NCBI RefSeq assembly: GCF_016798325.1
Contig: NZ_JAERVO010000007.1
Coordinates: forward strand, 62,001-126,000
From: Marinobacter mangrovi
Lineage (GTDB): Bacteria > Pseudomonadota > Gammaproteobacteria > Pseudomonadales > Oleiphilaceae
Direction: 5' to 3'
DNA length: 64,000 nt
In this document: one piece after another, positions 62,849-64,000 of the stretch
Numbering within the stretch: position 1 is the first letter of the stretch
How the letters are laid out: each line of letters opens with the position of its first letter
Translations under genes and position numbers: made by a program
Notes under the pieces: model-generated
The model's input: only the letters and a program-made list of their open reading frames with translations
What the model was told of the DNA's origin: nothing
The model's database searches: none

Positions 62849-63534
62849 GGTTGCCCTCCCAGTTGTCGGGCGAGTTTGCGGGCGTAGGCGTACTCATCGA
62901 CGCCGAATTGGTAGCGGTCGCGCAGCAGCTCCAGTCCCGCCTGGTTCTGCGTGAGCATATAGGCGGTGGCCAGGTTCTGACGGACCGGGCCCTTGCCCGC
63001 GTTGAGCTCGAGCGCGGTGCGCAGTTCGATCGCGGCCTCGTAGGGACGGTGGGACAGCAGCAACGCGTAGCCGTAGTCGTTGCGGACGTCGGCTGAGGCG
63101 GGCGCCAGGTCCCGGGCTTTTTCCAGGTACGGCAGGGCATCGTCGAGACGGGTCTGTTTCAGCAAGGTCATGCCCAGGCCGTGATAACTGCGACCGGAAT
63201 GGCACTGGTCCACCAGCTGTTGGAAGGTGTGTTCCGCCTGACTGAGTCGGCCGGTCATGGCCAGCAACTGACCGCGGCGAATCCAGTGGTCTTCGGTGGC
63301 CAACGGTTCACTCTCCAGCTGTGCCAGGGCCGCGTAGGGCTTGCCGCGATCGATCATGGTGTCCACCAGATCCAGGTGAACCTGCATCTCCGGCTGGATG
63401 TCGGTCTCGCAGCTGACCGGCTGCTGCTCGGCGGCTATCGGAGTCTGCGGGGCCGTCGCACAGCCGCCCAGTAGCGAGCCCAGGACCAGCAGGCCCGTCG
63501 TCAGGCCGGGAACGTGAATTCGGGATGGCGGCAT
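62845..63534 (-). CDS. tadD: TadD-like TPR lipoprotein
   Basis: 229-residue lipoprotein. The lipobox LLGGC places Cys near residue 25. Tetratricopeptide repeats follow (HWIRRGQLLAMTGRLSQAEHTFQQLV, SYHGLGMTLLKQTRLDDALPYLEKARDLAPASADVRNDYGYALLLSHRPYEAAIELRTALEL). TadD is the outer-membrane pilotin-like component of Tad pili. It lies 48 bases downstream of tadC. Confidence 0.87.
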   Translation of the reverse strand: MPPSRIHVPGLTTGLLVLGSLLGGCATAPQTPIAAEQQPVSCETDIQPEMQVHLDLVDTMIDRGKPYAALAQLESEPLATEDHWIRRGQLLAMTGRLSQAEHTFQQLVDQCHSGRSYHGLGMTLLKQTRLDDALPYLEKARDLAPASADVRNDYGYALLLSHRPYEAAIELRTALELNAGKGPVRQNLATAYMLTQNQAGLELLRDRYQFGVDEYAYARKLARQLGGQP

Positions 63535-63582
63535 AGCGCGTTCAACCTCCTGTGATTGTTCGAATACCGGTGACCGGGTGGC

Positions 63583-64000
63583 TCAGGAGCCGCCGATCGC
63601 GTCGGCAATGGAAATCAGGGCCGGCCCGCCGATCAGGATGAACAGGGCCGGCAGCATGAAAATCATCATGATGACCGTCATCTTGGCGCCGAGGCGGTTG
63701 GTGTCCTCTTTCAGGCGCGAGCGCTCGGTGTGCTGGGCTTCCCGCACGATCTGCTCCAGGCTGTCGGACACCCGCGCACCGAGCTTGCTGCTCTGCTTCA
63801 TCAGCGTGACGTAGTTGCGCAGCACGGCAATGCGCTTGTTGCGGCCCAACTCATTCAACGCCGCCGTCCGGTCAGCGCCGGACTCCATCAACCGGTTGAA
63901 GCGATCCAGGCGCCGGGCCAGCCGCGGCATCACCGGCCGGGCCTGGGCGGCGATCAGGCGCAGCGTGCGCTCCACCGACAGGCCGGCTTCCATCAGCATG
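63583..64000 (-). CDS. tadC: TadC-like type II secretion F-domain protein, 5' end outside window
   Basis: Only the C-terminal 138 residues are present; the frame runs to the right edge. MEAGLSVERTLRLIAAQ and the pattern LVREAQHTERSRLKEDTNRLGAKMTVIMMIFMLPALFILIGGPAL are the GspF/TadC second repeat with a final transmembrane helix. TadB and TadC form the inner-membrane platform of the pilus machine. Followed by tadD. Confidence 0.85.
   Translation of the reverse strand, partial: MLMEAGLSVERTLRLIAAQARPVMPRLARRLDRFNRLMESGADRTAALNELGRNKRIAVLRNYVTLMKQSSKLGARVSDSLEQIVREAQHTERSRLKEDTNRLGAKMTVIMMIFMLPALFILIGGPALISIADAIGGS

Overview
The window is a dense, GC-rich gammaproteobacterial chromosome segment. 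Its content suggests a marine, hydrocarbon- or fatty-acid-degrading relative of Marinobacter: many acyl-CoA dehydrogenases, a DcaP-type porin, acyl-CoA ligases, an aryl polyene pigment locus and a Tad pilus locus. The genus is an inference from gene content only. No tRNA, rRNA, CRISPR array, prophage or complete insertion sequence was seen.

Region 1 (1-10.2 kb, + strand) is a catabolic operon followed by an ABC importer. The operon holds an ACAD11-like acyl-CoA dehydrogenase (5' end outside the window), an SDR dehydrogenase, an APH-type phosphotransferase, a SurE phosphatase and an AMP-forming acyl-CoA ligase. This set matches the known 4-hydroxyacyl-CoA phosphorylation route (levulinate lva genes, mammalian ACAD10/11), with an added phosphatase. 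A five-gene branched-chain amino acid type importer (livHMGF plus binding protein) follows and ends at a strong terminator.

Region 2 (10.2-39.6 kb) is acyl-CoA and dicarboxylate-type catabolism: MaoC, MDR oxidoreductase, class II aldolase, pimeloyl-CoA dehydrogenase-like pair, DcaP-like porin, two thiolases, an IclR regulator, a fused hydratase/dehydrogenase, a DmdC-like dehydrogenase, alcohol and aldehyde dehydrogenases, hotdog thioesterase, TetR regulator, nitronate monooxygenase, SMP-30 lactonase, a CrtI-like oxidase/reductase and a globin. A complete modEABC molybdate locus lies within it. Six copies of one 17-bp palindromic site sit in front of the pim pair, the porin, a thiolase and a divergent membrane protein, iclR itself and the fused hydratase. 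They look like an IclR regulon for dicarboxylate or fatty acid breakdown. Gaps between genes carry several families of hairpin repeats.

Region 3 (39.6-55.8 kb, - strand) is a complete aryl polyene (APE) cluster of 18 tightly overlapping genes: ketosynthases, chain length factor, ketoreductase, dehydratases (one fused to an AMP ligase), two acyl carrier proteins, acyltransferases, glycosyltransferase, MIO ammonia-lyase, thioesterase, LolA-like carrier, MMPL exporter, FAD oxidoreductase and a lipoprotein. A small secreted protein gene diverges from it.

Region 4 (56.4-64 kb) has a 40-residue membrane protein gene, a beta-CASP metallo-beta-lactamase nuclease, two genes that appear to have lost their 3' ends at a shared deletion junction near 58.6 kb, a PAS/GAF/GGDEF diguanylate cyclase, and the distal end of a Tad pilus operon (tadC, tadD, a small secreted protein, tadG) that runs off the right edge.
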